From CAYOEZ01 sp964402955 (GTDB lineage: Bacteria; Chloroflexota; DTOL01; DAOUCN01): DNA of 18,855 bases. A program made the translations under genes and the position numbers. The stretch covers positions 1-18,855 of the forward strand of contig CAYOEZ010000074.1 of assembly GCA_964402955.1 (NCBI GenBank), in the 5' to 3' direction. This document shows, piece by piece, positions 1-5,687 of this stretch; position 1 is the stretch's first letter; each line of letters starts with the position of its first letter. Under the pieces are notes generated by a model. The model made no database searches and was not told the origin of the DNA. It was given only the letters and a program-made list of their open reading frames with translations.

Positions 1-863
1 ACGCTGGACTTGTAGATGGCGTGTTGATTTGTACCGTTGGCCCACATCAGCCACATTTCCTGCCAGCCGTCATTGTCGCCGTCGGTGTCATAGACGATCT
101 GTTGGCTGTCGGGCGACCAGACGGGGTGCTGGCCGTAGTTCTGGTAGGAGAGCACGGTCTGATTGCTGCCGTCGGCGTTCATCACCCAGATACGGCCATT
201 GGTGCCGCCTTCCGTCGAGACATAGGCGATTCTGGCGCCATCGGGCGACCAGGCCGGCTGGCCGTGATAGGCGGGGCCAGACGTCAGCGCCCGCTGGTTG
301 GAACCGTCGGCGTTCATGGTGTAGATGTGCGCCGGCCCATCGCGGTACGACGTGAAGGCGATCTTGCTGCTGTCGGGCGACCAGACGGGGTCGATGTCGG
401 ATGTTGCCGCTGAGGTGAGCGGGGTCTGTGTGCTGTTGTCTGGCGGCATGAGCCAGATGTCATAATTGCCGCTGCGGTTCGAGGAATAGGCAATAGCCGT
501 GGCGCCCCGGTTGTAGCGCGGGTACGTCTCGAACTCGCCGGTAATCGTCAGGCGCGTTTGCGACGAGCCTGGCCCGGTCATGACATACAGGTCCCAGTTG
601 TTCTGGCGCGCCCCCTGGAAGACGATGCGGCTCCACGCGTTCATGCCCGCCAGTGCGGGCGCAGCGGCAGGCGGCGCGGAGACGGCAGACTGCGCTGTGG
701 TTTGTGGCAGGTGGCCCAGCCACAGGTCGCCGTTGGCGTCGCGTAGATCGCGCGCCGGGCGCTCTGGCGGTTGCGCCGGCTCGGAACGTGCGGATTGAAT
801 GGGCAGCGCCAGGGCGGCAACAAGCACAACAAGAAAGGCCACAACGAGCCGGGATCGCATCAT
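1..863 (-). CDS. Secreted PD40/TolB-like beta-propeller protein (3' end outside window)
   Basis: The minus-strand frame is open from an ATG at 863 to the window edge, giving 287 residues of a C-terminally incomplete protein. The start MMRSRL is preceded by a good ribosome site (AAGGAGAG, about 8 nt upstream). Residues 1-28 form a Sec signal peptide (MMRS, then a Val/Ala/Leu-rich core, ending near QSARSEP). From about residue 75 there are five successive PD40/WD40-like blades, each ending in an IWxMNADGSNQ-like strand and linked by WSPD motifs (WSPDSSKIAF, WSPDGARIAY, WSPDSQQIVY). This pattern is typical of TolB-like propellers, which act outside the cytoplasmic membrane in protein or polysaccharide interactions. 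No enzymatic domain is visible and no specific partner can be named. Family call is secure; role is unknown. Confidence 0.85.
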   Translation of the reverse strand, partial: MMRSRLVVAFLVVLVAALALPIQSARSEPAQPPERPARDLRDANGDLWLGHLPQTTAQSAVSAPPAAAPALAGMNAWSRIVFQGARQNNWDLYVMTGPGSSQTRLTITGEFETYPRYNRGATAIAYSSNRSGNYDIWLMPPDNSTQTPLTSAATSDIDPVWSPDSSKIAFTSYRDGPAHIYTMNADGSNQRALTSGPAYHGQPAWSPDGARIAYVSTEGGTNGRIWVMNADGSNQTVLSYQNYGQHPVWSPDSQQIVYDTDGDNDGWQEMWLMWANGTNQHAIYKSS

Positions 864-948
864 TGCACTCTCTCCTTCGTTGCAAGCTCACAGTCTACAC
901 ATAAAAACGCATCACTGTGCGCTGCAGGTACGAGCAAGCAGAGCGCCT

Positions 949-972
949 GTGTCGCGCAAGAGATCGCTCTCT
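949..972. repeat. Partial arm of the GAGACCGCTCTCT palindrome
   Basis: This stretch (GTGTCGCGCAAGAGATCGCT and following CTCT) matches the right arm of the palindrome at 1021-1095 with one substitution. It has no opposite arm nearby, so it looks like a decayed third copy. The rest of 864-995 shows no gene and no convincing promoter. Confidence 0.6.
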
Positions 973-995
973 CCGTAACGGTGAACCTCGTGTTT

Positions 996-1197
996 GCCCC
1001 ACGGCCCGATCCTGTTACGCGTGTAGAGAGCGGTCTCTTCCGCGACGTGAGCAATCAGCCCGTCGTCGTGTCGCGCAAGAGACCGCTCTCTACACTGATC
1101 CCAATATCCTGACCTACCTGATGGAATCCTGACCCCTGAACCCTATTCCTTGATCGCCCCGATCATCACGCCCTTGACAAAGTAGCGCTGCAAGAAG
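996..1197. repeat. Direct repeat block A flanking the island (copy of 5518-5739)
   Basis: The block aligns with 5518-5739 in the same orientation. The order of parts is the same in both: a GCCC-rich start, GTTACGC, the palindrome, the shared GACCTACCTGATGGAATCCT segment, and the last 18 codons of a sugar ABC permease gene. In the region outside the indel, roughly 6-7 of every 100 bases differ by eye. Copy B has about 20 extra bases in its CCCTAAA-like stretch. Similarity ends sharply just past CAAGAAG (1191-1197). Confidence 0.85.
1021..1095. repeat. Long palindrome, decayed copy
   Basis: Arms 1021-1050 and 1066-1095 pair over 27 of 30 positions around a 15-nt loop. The outer 18 bp on each side (TGTAGAGAGCGGTCTCTT against its complement, 1022-1039 with 1077-1094) are perfect. 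The same palindrome at 5543-5616 is perfect over 30 bp. In block B it sits just past a permease stop codon, so a terminator or REP-like role is possible. No strong U-tract is present on either strand. Confidence 0.8.
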
Positions 1198-1217
1198 TAG
1201 CCCTGGACACCTCCCTC
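1143..1217 (-). pseudogene. 3'-terminal remnant of a sugar ABC permease gene
   Basis: Read on the minus strand, this piece encodes about 24 residues ending in FLQRYFVKGVMIGAIKE and a TAG stop at 1145-1143. Those 17 residues are identical to the C-terminus of the intact permease at 5685-6572. Over this stretch the two DNA copies differ at four positions, all silent third-codon changes. Upstream, the frame diverges in sequence (EGGVQGY) and is closed by TGA at 1220-1218, so nothing else of the gene survives. It is either the tail of a second, paralogous transporter operon or a duplicated tail created when the neighbouring island arrived. Confidence 0.8.
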
Positions 1218-1269
1218 TCAAGGAGGGGATCATGGGGTCGAATCTGGTATGTGCTAGCCAGGTACACTG

Positions 1270-1292
1270 AGGCCGCCCTTGTGGGGCGGCCT
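1270..1292 (-). terminator. Strong hairpin after the PIN gene
   Basis: A perfect 9-bp GC-rich stem (AGGCCGCCC / GGGCGGCCT) with a 5-nt loop begins 11 nt beyond the PIN-gene stop codon. Position and strength suit the end of the five-gene operon, but no U-tract follows on the minus strand, so it could instead be a 3'-end-stabilising hairpin. Confidence 0.55.
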
Positions 1293-1303
1293 GTTGCTTG
1301 TCA

Positions 1304-1864
1304 CTACGAATTGACGATCTTGTTCCACCATAGGTAGAGGGGATGCGTGCTATGCGGGAAGTACGTGGCTTTGGTGCGTATATCGAGCAGAACCGACTTG
1401 AGCACTCCTTGGGGCACGGCACACTTGTCCGCCCAGTCCTTGACCACATCTAAAGACGATATGCAAGTCAGGGTGGGGAAGTGCTGGTGCAAGATGCGAG
1501 TGGTCTTCCGCTCATCCGTTATGACCGTGCCCCCACGCTCCACCGCAATCGCGCAGGTAGCTGCCTCACCGTCATCCAGGTCGAGGACGCCGGCGAAATG
1601 CAGAAACAAGTTCATTTCAGCGGAGGATTCCAGGCGTAGGACACAAAGAACAGCGGAGACAATGAACGGCTGCAGATCCACAGCGATCTTGTCCAGCGCA
1701 TCAGGCCCGGCCCCACCCTTTCGTATACAGATTGCCTCTCCTTTGACCTTGTCCGCGATGGCAAAACTGCCTGATCGGGAGCGAGCCATTTCGTCGAATC
1801 GGCCAGTGGCATACAGGTTCAGCAAGGCACACGTGTCAAGTATCTCAAGCGGCGGCATACTCAT
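1304..1864 (-). CDS. PIN-domain nuclease (probable toxin), 186 aa
   Basis: The protein carries the PIN-fold acidic set: D10 in ILDTCALLNLY, E43 in KGEAI, D98 in LDLDDGEAATCA, and D117 in VITDERK. PIN proteins are metal-dependent ribonucleases, most often the toxins of toxin-antitoxin pairs, acting on cytoplasmic RNA. The ATG start (1864-1862) overlaps the TGA stop of the upstream XRE-ImmA gene as ATGA, which implies translational coupling and fixed stoichiometry. The first residues (MSMPPLEILD) put the first catalytic Asp at the usual distance from the start. With an HTH protein directly upstream it looks like the toxin half of a pair. Whether it is a free-standing toxin or the effector of the whole five-gene operon cannot be told from sequence. 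All four acidic residues are intact, so it should be active. Confidence 0.8.
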   Translation of the reverse strand: MSMPPLEILDTCALLNLYATGRFDEMARSRSGSFAIADKVKGEAICIRKGGAGPDALDKIAVDLQPFIVSAVLCVLRLESSAEMNLFLHFAGVLDLDDGEAATCAIAVERGGTVITDERKTTRILHQHFPTLTCISSLDVVKDWADKCAVPQGVLKSVLLDIRTKATYFPHSTHPLYLWWNKIVNS

Positions 1865-3096
1865 CTCCCCAGTGCAACATCGCGAGACGCCAGCGTCGCG
1901 GTCATATCGAGAACTCCGTCTTCCACTAGCCCTTCATCGCTCAGGAAGGTATGGGTCGCCAGCCGTTCGGCCAACTCGCGCGCCTCAAGCCGATCACAAC
2001 GCAGGAAACGCGCCAGTTGAGCCTCCGTGATCGTTGCGCTCTCAAAAGCGCGCACAGCGAGATACTGGTATCGCTGGGGCAGCAACTGGGCTGGCTGGGC
2101 GTGCGGCAGCCCCAGCGTCTCCTGCGCGCTGCGTGCACGCAGTCCTTTGTCACGAAGGAGATCCAGCGCACCTGCCCTGATCAACTCCAGGCTTTCCAGC
2201 CGGTTGGCCAACGCTTCAACAGATACGTGGTATGAGTGAGCGAGTAGTAGCAGGTCCGCTGCCGTAAACTGGCCGCCCGGAGCGCGGCGGCGCTCGAGTA
2301 CACGCCGCCGCAGGCCAACCTCCGGCATCAGAAACCGCGCAGCAAAGCTATCCGCCAGCCGCTCGCCTTGTGGCACACGCTGATACCCGCTGAGAACGGT
2401 TATGTCAGGCCGAAATCGGGAAACAAGGAAGTGCGCGTATTCGTGCGCCAGAGACCAACGCCGTCGCTCTTCTGGGTGCCGGGCATTGACCGCCACACAG
2501 GCCCCCAAGTCATCATCGCTATACACATAGAAACCAGCCACACGAGATGGCAAATCCATCTCAAAGATGCGCAACCCGACTTCGTTATCGAGAAGCTCGC
2601 GCAAACCACTCACGGGGCCGTTTCCGAGGCCGAGACGCTCACGTTCGTTCGCTGCGATCTCCTCGGCCGCGCTATCCGGCTTAGTCTCGCGCACATCGTA
2701 TTCGGACGGATATTTCCTGATGGGCGGGAGGCCGCACAGTCTCTCAAGCTCAACGTAGTCTGAGCAGAGCTCCTGAAACCTGAATCGAAATGGCTCCATT
2801 TCTTCCCCATCAGGAACGGCAGTGCCCAGCGCAAGCCGGAACTGAACGGCGAAGTCAGCGGTGACAGGGCGCTGCTGCAGTAGGTCATTCACCTCGCGCC
2901 CATACAGACCGGCAAGGCGAAGCAGCTCGGCGGGCTGTAGACGGCGCTCGCCCTTCTCTATGCCAGTGACCGTGGTGCGCGCCACCCCCAGCAGATCGGC
3001 GACCGCCTCCTGAGTTATGCCACGCGCCTTGCGTGCGTCTTGCAGTCTCTGTCCCAGCGCGCGCGGATCAATGCTGTCCAGCACATTTGGCCTCAT
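1861..3096 (-). CDS. XRE-family HTH / ImmA-IrrE zinc peptidase fusion regulator, 411 aa
   Basis: Residues ~14-68 form an XRE helix-turn-helix (LGQRLQDARKARGITQEAVA, then TTVTGIEKGERRL). Residues ~160-260 hold an ImmA/IrrE-type metallopeptidase: H218-E219-x-x-H222 in WSLAHEYAHFL, then ERLADSFAARFLMP with E245 as the likely third zinc ligand. The C-terminal ~150 residues are helical with no recognised domain. I chose ATG 3096 because AAAAGGAG lies 7 nt upstream; an in-frame ATG at 3126 would place that ribosome site inside the coding region. ImmA/IrrE proteins cleave or destabilise repressors in response to DNA damage or phage; XRE fusions commonly act as both DNA binder and switch. It starts 43 bp after the QueC-like gene and overlaps the PIN gene by 4 nt. 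It is the obvious candidate to bind the twin palindromes at 5338-5380 and to restrain the PIN protein (inference). Confidence 0.85.
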   Translation of the reverse strand: MRPNVLDSIDPRALGQRLQDARKARGITQEAVADLLGVARTTVTGIEKGERRLQPAELLRLAGLYGREVNDLLQQRPVTADFAVQFRLALGTAVPDGEEMEPFRFRFQELCSDYVELERLCGLPPIRKYPSEYDVRETKPDSAAEEIAANERERLGLGNGPVSGLRELLDNEVGLRIFEMDLPSRVAGFYVYSDDDLGACVAVNARHPEERRRWSLAHEYAHFLVSRFRPDITVLSGYQRVPQGERLADSFAARFLMPEVGLRRRVLERRRAPGGQFTAADLLLLAHSYHVSVEALANRLESLELIRAGALDLLRDKGLRARSAQETLGLPHAQPAQLLPQRYQYLAVRAFESATITEAQLARFLRCDRLEARELAERLATHTFLSDEGLVEDGVLDMTATLASRDVALGR

Positions 3097-3139
3097 TCTT
3101 GGGCTCCTTTTCTGGATTATCAACACTCAACGAGTCTTA

Positions 3140-4414
3140 CTAGAAAGATGTGGGTGTTAAGCGAACGGCCAACGCTGGTGAAGTCGAGAGGTTCCCTACA
3201 AGTGGGAAGCTACTGCGAAACACGTCCCACTCGGCCACATGGGCTTGGTATAGACGGAGAATGCGCCTTCGAGCTTGCTCCATCGAAAACTCCGGACCGC
3301 TTTCTTTCTCTGCAACAATCGCCAATTCCGGAAACCGAGTCACCAGTGCTCCCCATGCATTCGGTGAATCTATGCATCGTCTCAGCGCCTCCACTTGGTT
3401 CAGCATTGCCCACAGCGGGAACAGCAGCAGTCTACTGGGATCATCGAGCTCGCTCTGCGCCATCAGGCTGTATTGGTAACCCCCAATGCAGTCAAGGCCC
3501 TCCAGCCCGGCAGCGTACAGCGCTTGCCTGCGGAGCAAACACGAGGTGCACAGTCCACATTGGGGCTTCCCACGTACGCGGCGAGGAAACCGCTCACAGG
3601 AGATCGTCATGGCAACCAGATCGCGGAACTCGTCGTGGCCAAGCAGGCCACAGACCTCTGCCTTTGTGAGCCACTGGAAGGGGTTGTACACACGAAAGGG
3701 ATGATCCACAAGCGCACTCACAAACTTCTCCATCCGAAGCAGTGTCTCAGGGTGCATCGCTCTCATACTGTGACTCCCGATTTGGGAGTCAGTGTACGGC
3801 AGGTTGAGGGCTCCGATCCCGTTCTCAAACACCTGAAGGCTGTCAGCCTTCACCGCCAGCGCAGTCACTGCACCCAAAGCGAGATAGATGAAGCCTCGCG
3901 ATCGCTGGATCAGCTCAACCCGCTGTGACACGGGCCGTGCTTCGACCAAATTGTAAGGAACGCCAATCGGGATGATCTGACCCGCTGACCTGCAATGGTT
4001 GCGCAGTTGATCACATAAGCGCTTTTGAACCGCACCCACCCGCGTACTAGACCGTGCAGAGACTGCAATCAGCGTTTGGTCAGGGCGCTCCCGGAGTTCT
4101 GAGCATATCCCTGCGGTTGAGTCCAACCCCCCGCTGAAGAGGACAACTCTGAACGGCTTGGCGGGCAGCGTATCAATGAGTGCAAGCTGCTCCACTGACT
4201 GCGCCGCGTTCCTGGGCACGAAGTCAAACTCCCAAAAGTCGCCAGTCAGAAACCGCAGAAGGGACGTGAGTCCCTCAAGAACGCTTGTGCTTGACCAACG
4301 ATCAGGCTCATAGACAGGAACCGTGAGATGCAGTCGCCGAGTCCATGAAGTCTGATACAGATCCCTCTGAGAAGCTAGACTCCGGGGTCGTGTCTTGTCT
4401 GCCACGTTGACCAT
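3140..4414 (-). CDS. QueC/QatC-like PP-loop enzyme, 424 aa
   Basis: The PP-loop ATP-pyrophosphatase motif VVLFSGGLDSTAG is at about residues 90-102. A zinc knuckle of four cysteines follows at 273, 286, 289 and 292 (C-x12-CGLC-x2-C), as in 7-cyano-7-deazaguanine synthase QueC. ENGIGALNLP, near residue 200, also fits this superfamily. At 424 aa it is about twice the length of housekeeping QueC. An extra N-terminal ~90 residues (containing FLTGDFWEFDF) and a long C-terminal tail match the size of defence-associated QueC homologues such as QatC. No queD, queE or folE gene lies nearby, arguing against queuosine biosynthesis. ATG 4414 shares its A with the upstream stop (TAATG); a TTG at 4432 is the alternative. 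QueC-like enzymes in type IV CBASS have been reported to attach a deazaguanine base to a partner protein; a similar role here is inference. Superfamily is secure, subtype less so. Confidence 0.85.
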   Translation of the reverse strand: MVNVADKTRPRSLASQRDLYQTSWTRRLHLTVPVYEPDRWSSTSVLEGLTSLLRFLTGDFWEFDFVPRNAAQSVEQLALIDTLPAKPFRVVLFSGGLDSTAGICSELRERPDQTLIAVSARSSTRVGAVQKRLCDQLRNHCRSAGQIIPIGVPYNLVEARPVSQRVELIQRSRGFIYLALGAVTALAVKADSLQVFENGIGALNLPYTDSQIGSHSMRAMHPETLLRMEKFVSALVDHPFRVYNPFQWLTKAEVCGLLGHDEFRDLVAMTISCERFPRRVRGKPQCGLCTSCLLRRQALYAAGLEGLDCIGGYQYSLMAQSELDDPSRLLLFPLWAMLNQVEALRRCIDSPNAWGALVTRFPELAIVAEKESGPEFSMEQARRRILRLYQAHVAEWDVFRSSFPLVGNLSTSPALAVRLTPTSF

Positions 4415-4623
4415 TATGGCCAGATGGGCCAAGTCAGCCAGAGGGGGGGCAGCTTCTGGGTGAAGGCATGTCCAATCACGTTTTCATTGAGCCGAAAGGT
4501 CTGCGGCCGCTCCGCACCGGGAGTGGTCACTACATAGGTACACCGCTGACTCTGCGCAGCCCACTCTGTGACATCGGTGAACTCCAAGCGATATTCTGGG
4601 ATCCCTCTCTTGATACACAACAT
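4414..4623 (-). CDS. Small unknown protein, 69 aa
   Basis: This is a short open frame between the 209-aa gene and the QueC-like gene. The ATG at 4623 has GGGGAG 7 nt upstream, better than the in-frame ATG at 4638, which overlaps that ribosome site. It begins 20 nt after the upstream stop and ends in TAATG with the next gene, so it fits the operon exactly. The sequence reads like a small mixed beta protein (IPEYRLEFTDVTEWAAQ, CTYVVTTPG) ending in an unusual Trp/Pro-rich tail, PPLWLTWPIWP. No family was recognised and no signal peptide or membrane helix is seen. It may be a partner or modification substrate of the QueC-like enzyme, but this is only context. A real gene is likely from spacing and ribosome site. 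Confidence 0.6.
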   Translation of the reverse strand: MLCIKRGIPEYRLEFTDVTEWAAQSQRCTYVVTTPGAERPQTFRLNENVIGHAFTQKLPPLWLTWPIWP

Positions 4624-4643
4624 GCGTCTACTCCCCATATAGC

Positions 4644-5273
4644 TTATAGAGGGTGGCTCAGCAACTCCGGCATTGGCAACCTCGATCCACGTCTGCGTCT
4701 TGGCGCACGCAGACTTGCTGCCGAGGGGTCATCGTAGAGGCCGCTGGCGATTCTGATCCATGCAGGTCTCATGTGTTCGTGTAACTCATGCTCCCTGAGA
4801 TCAAAGTCAACTGCCTGCCCAGACACCTTGCTCCGGAGTATGGGTCTCGCCTTACCCAAGAACTCGAACTCGAAGTGCTCCTCACCAATACGTGCCAGTA
4901 GGTCATCGCGAGTCTCTGCCTCGGTCCGCGGTGCGGTCAGGCCAGTAAGCACAGAGCAGATGCAACATTGCGCCGCTCGAGCCGCAACTTGGGTATTCAG
5001 GTTGCCATTCGCCTCTACGACTATATGCTGACATTGCTCATCGACAGCGGCGACTGAGACAACACGCCCGTTTTTGGCATCCTCTATCACTTGGACTGCC
5101 ATATCAACCAATTGATCGATAAGCGGCATTCCGCCGCTCTCACGTAGGCGGTCAACTTGGGCCTTCTCCACAGCTACGCGGATTTCCTCCGTCGGCTGCT
5201 GAAGCTCAACAAGGGCAAAGACCTTCTTCCATTTCGGTCCAACCCTCGATCGCAAGTAGTCGTTCTCTGCCAT
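4644..5273 (-). CDS. Unknown protein, first gene of the QueC-like operon, 209 aa
   Basis: First gene of the operon. ATG 5273 is preceded by AGGGA about 8 nt upstream and lies about 41 nt from the predicted transcript start. The in-frame ATG at 5312 would be nearly leaderless and has no ribosome site. The product (MAENDYLRSR...) is soluble, with a helical N-terminal half (residues ~20-70), a cysteine cluster CCIC at 103-106 plus C81, an acidic/His-rich stretch LREHELHEHMRP (159-170) and a basic PRRRRGSRLP segment near the C-terminus. I recognise no family. Position before a QueC-like gene is where QatB-type or other partner proteins sit in known systems, but I see no direct sequence sign of homology. 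The Cys and His residues could bind metal (inference). Confidence 0.7.
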   Translation of the reverse strand: MAENDYLRSRVGPKWKKVFALVELQQPTEEIRVAVEKAQVDRLRESGGMPLIDQLVDMAVQVIEDAKNGRVVSVAAVDEQCQHIVVEANGNLNTQVAARAAQCCICSVLTGLTAPRTEAETRDDLLARIGEEHFEFEFLGKARPILRSKVSGQAVDFDLREHELHEHMRPAWIRIASGLYDDPSAASLRAPRRRRGSRLPMPELLSHPL

Positions 5274-5320
5274 ATGCCAGTTCCCTCGTGCACTATCCAC
5301 ACATCCAATCATGCATCAGC

Positions 5321-5349
5321 ATTGTAGCACAATACCCTGACATTGTCAA
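5321..5349 (-). promoter_or_regulatory. Near-consensus sigma-70 promoter of the QueC-like operon
   Basis: On the minus strand TTGACA (5349-5344), a 17-bp spacer and TACAAT (5326-5321) form an almost perfect promoter, with a predicted start near 5314. The -10 lies in the context TGTGCTACAAT, which recurs at two other promoters in the window. It drives the five genes from 5273 to 1304. Confidence 0.85.
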
Positions 5350-5380
5350 GTAGTTACCAAACGAATATTGACAGATGTCA
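5338..5380. promoter_or_regulatory. Twin TGACA-n-TGTCA palindromes (probable operators)
   Basis: Two palindromes with the same half-site lie at the promoter: TGACATTGTCA (5338-5348), overlapping the -35 and spacer, and TGACAGATGTCA (5369-5380) upstream. Their centres are 31.5 bp apart, about three helical turns, so dimers would sit on one DNA face. The XRE-ImmA protein of the same operon is the likeliest binder (inference). Confidence 0.65.
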
Positions 5381-5542
5381 GATAATTGCCTCGATAAGGG
5401 CTATGAGCGCTGCCTCTAGCACACTGCTGATTACACGGGGGCATTGGCACCGCGCAGTCCATACGCCTCAAGCCTTGGCACCCTCTACTCGCTGTACACT
5501 CTGTGTATTACAAACTCGCCCCTCGGCCCAATCCCGTTACGC

Positions 5543-5616
5543 GTGTAGAGAGCGGTCTCTTCCGCGACGCGAGCAATCGCCCGTCGTCGCGTCGCGGAAG
5601 AGACCGCTCTCTACAC
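5543..5616 (-). terminator. Perfect 30-bp palindrome downstream of the sugar transport operon
   Basis: Arms 5543-5572 and 5587-5616 are perfectly complementary over 30 bp (outer part GTGTAGAGAGCGGTCTCTTC) with a 14-nt loop. It begins about 70 nt past the stop of the last permease gene and would fold very stably in that transcript. No U-tract follows, so it may be a REP-like element working as a terminator or 3' mRNA stabiliser rather than a classic intrinsic terminator. Confidence 0.6.
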
Positions 5617-5650
5617 TGATCCCGATATCCCGACCTACCTGATGGAATCC

Positions 5651-5687
5651 TGAACCCTAAACCCCGAACCCTGACCCCTAAACCCTA
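5651..5687. repeat. Degenerate CCCTAAA/CCCTGAA short tandem repeat
   Basis: About five imperfect units of 7-8 bp (variants of AACCCTAA, CCCCGAA, CCCTGAC, CCCCTAA) run directly into the permease stop codon. Block A has only about two units, so copy number has changed since duplication. It resembles telomere-like sequence only by chance. Confidence 0.6.

Noticed and set aside
1229..1265. tRNA-like GGGGTCGAATCTGG segment near the island edge, considered as an attachment site
   Set aside because: No acceptor stem, anticodon arm or second copy at the other edge; only a chance resemblance to a T-loop.
1347..2030. 227-aa open frame on the plus strand
   Set aside because: Runs across the PIN and XRE-ImmA genes on the opposite strand, both of which have intact motifs and coupled starts.
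3140..4414. Housekeeping queuosine-pathway queC
   Set aside because: The protein is about twice normal QueC length, and no queD, queE, queF or folE gene is near; the neighbours are XRE-ImmA and PIN genes.
5651..5687. Telomere or replicon-end sequence
   Set aside because: Only a few degenerate units inside a gene-dense region with a second copy in block A; no hairpin end or replication gene.
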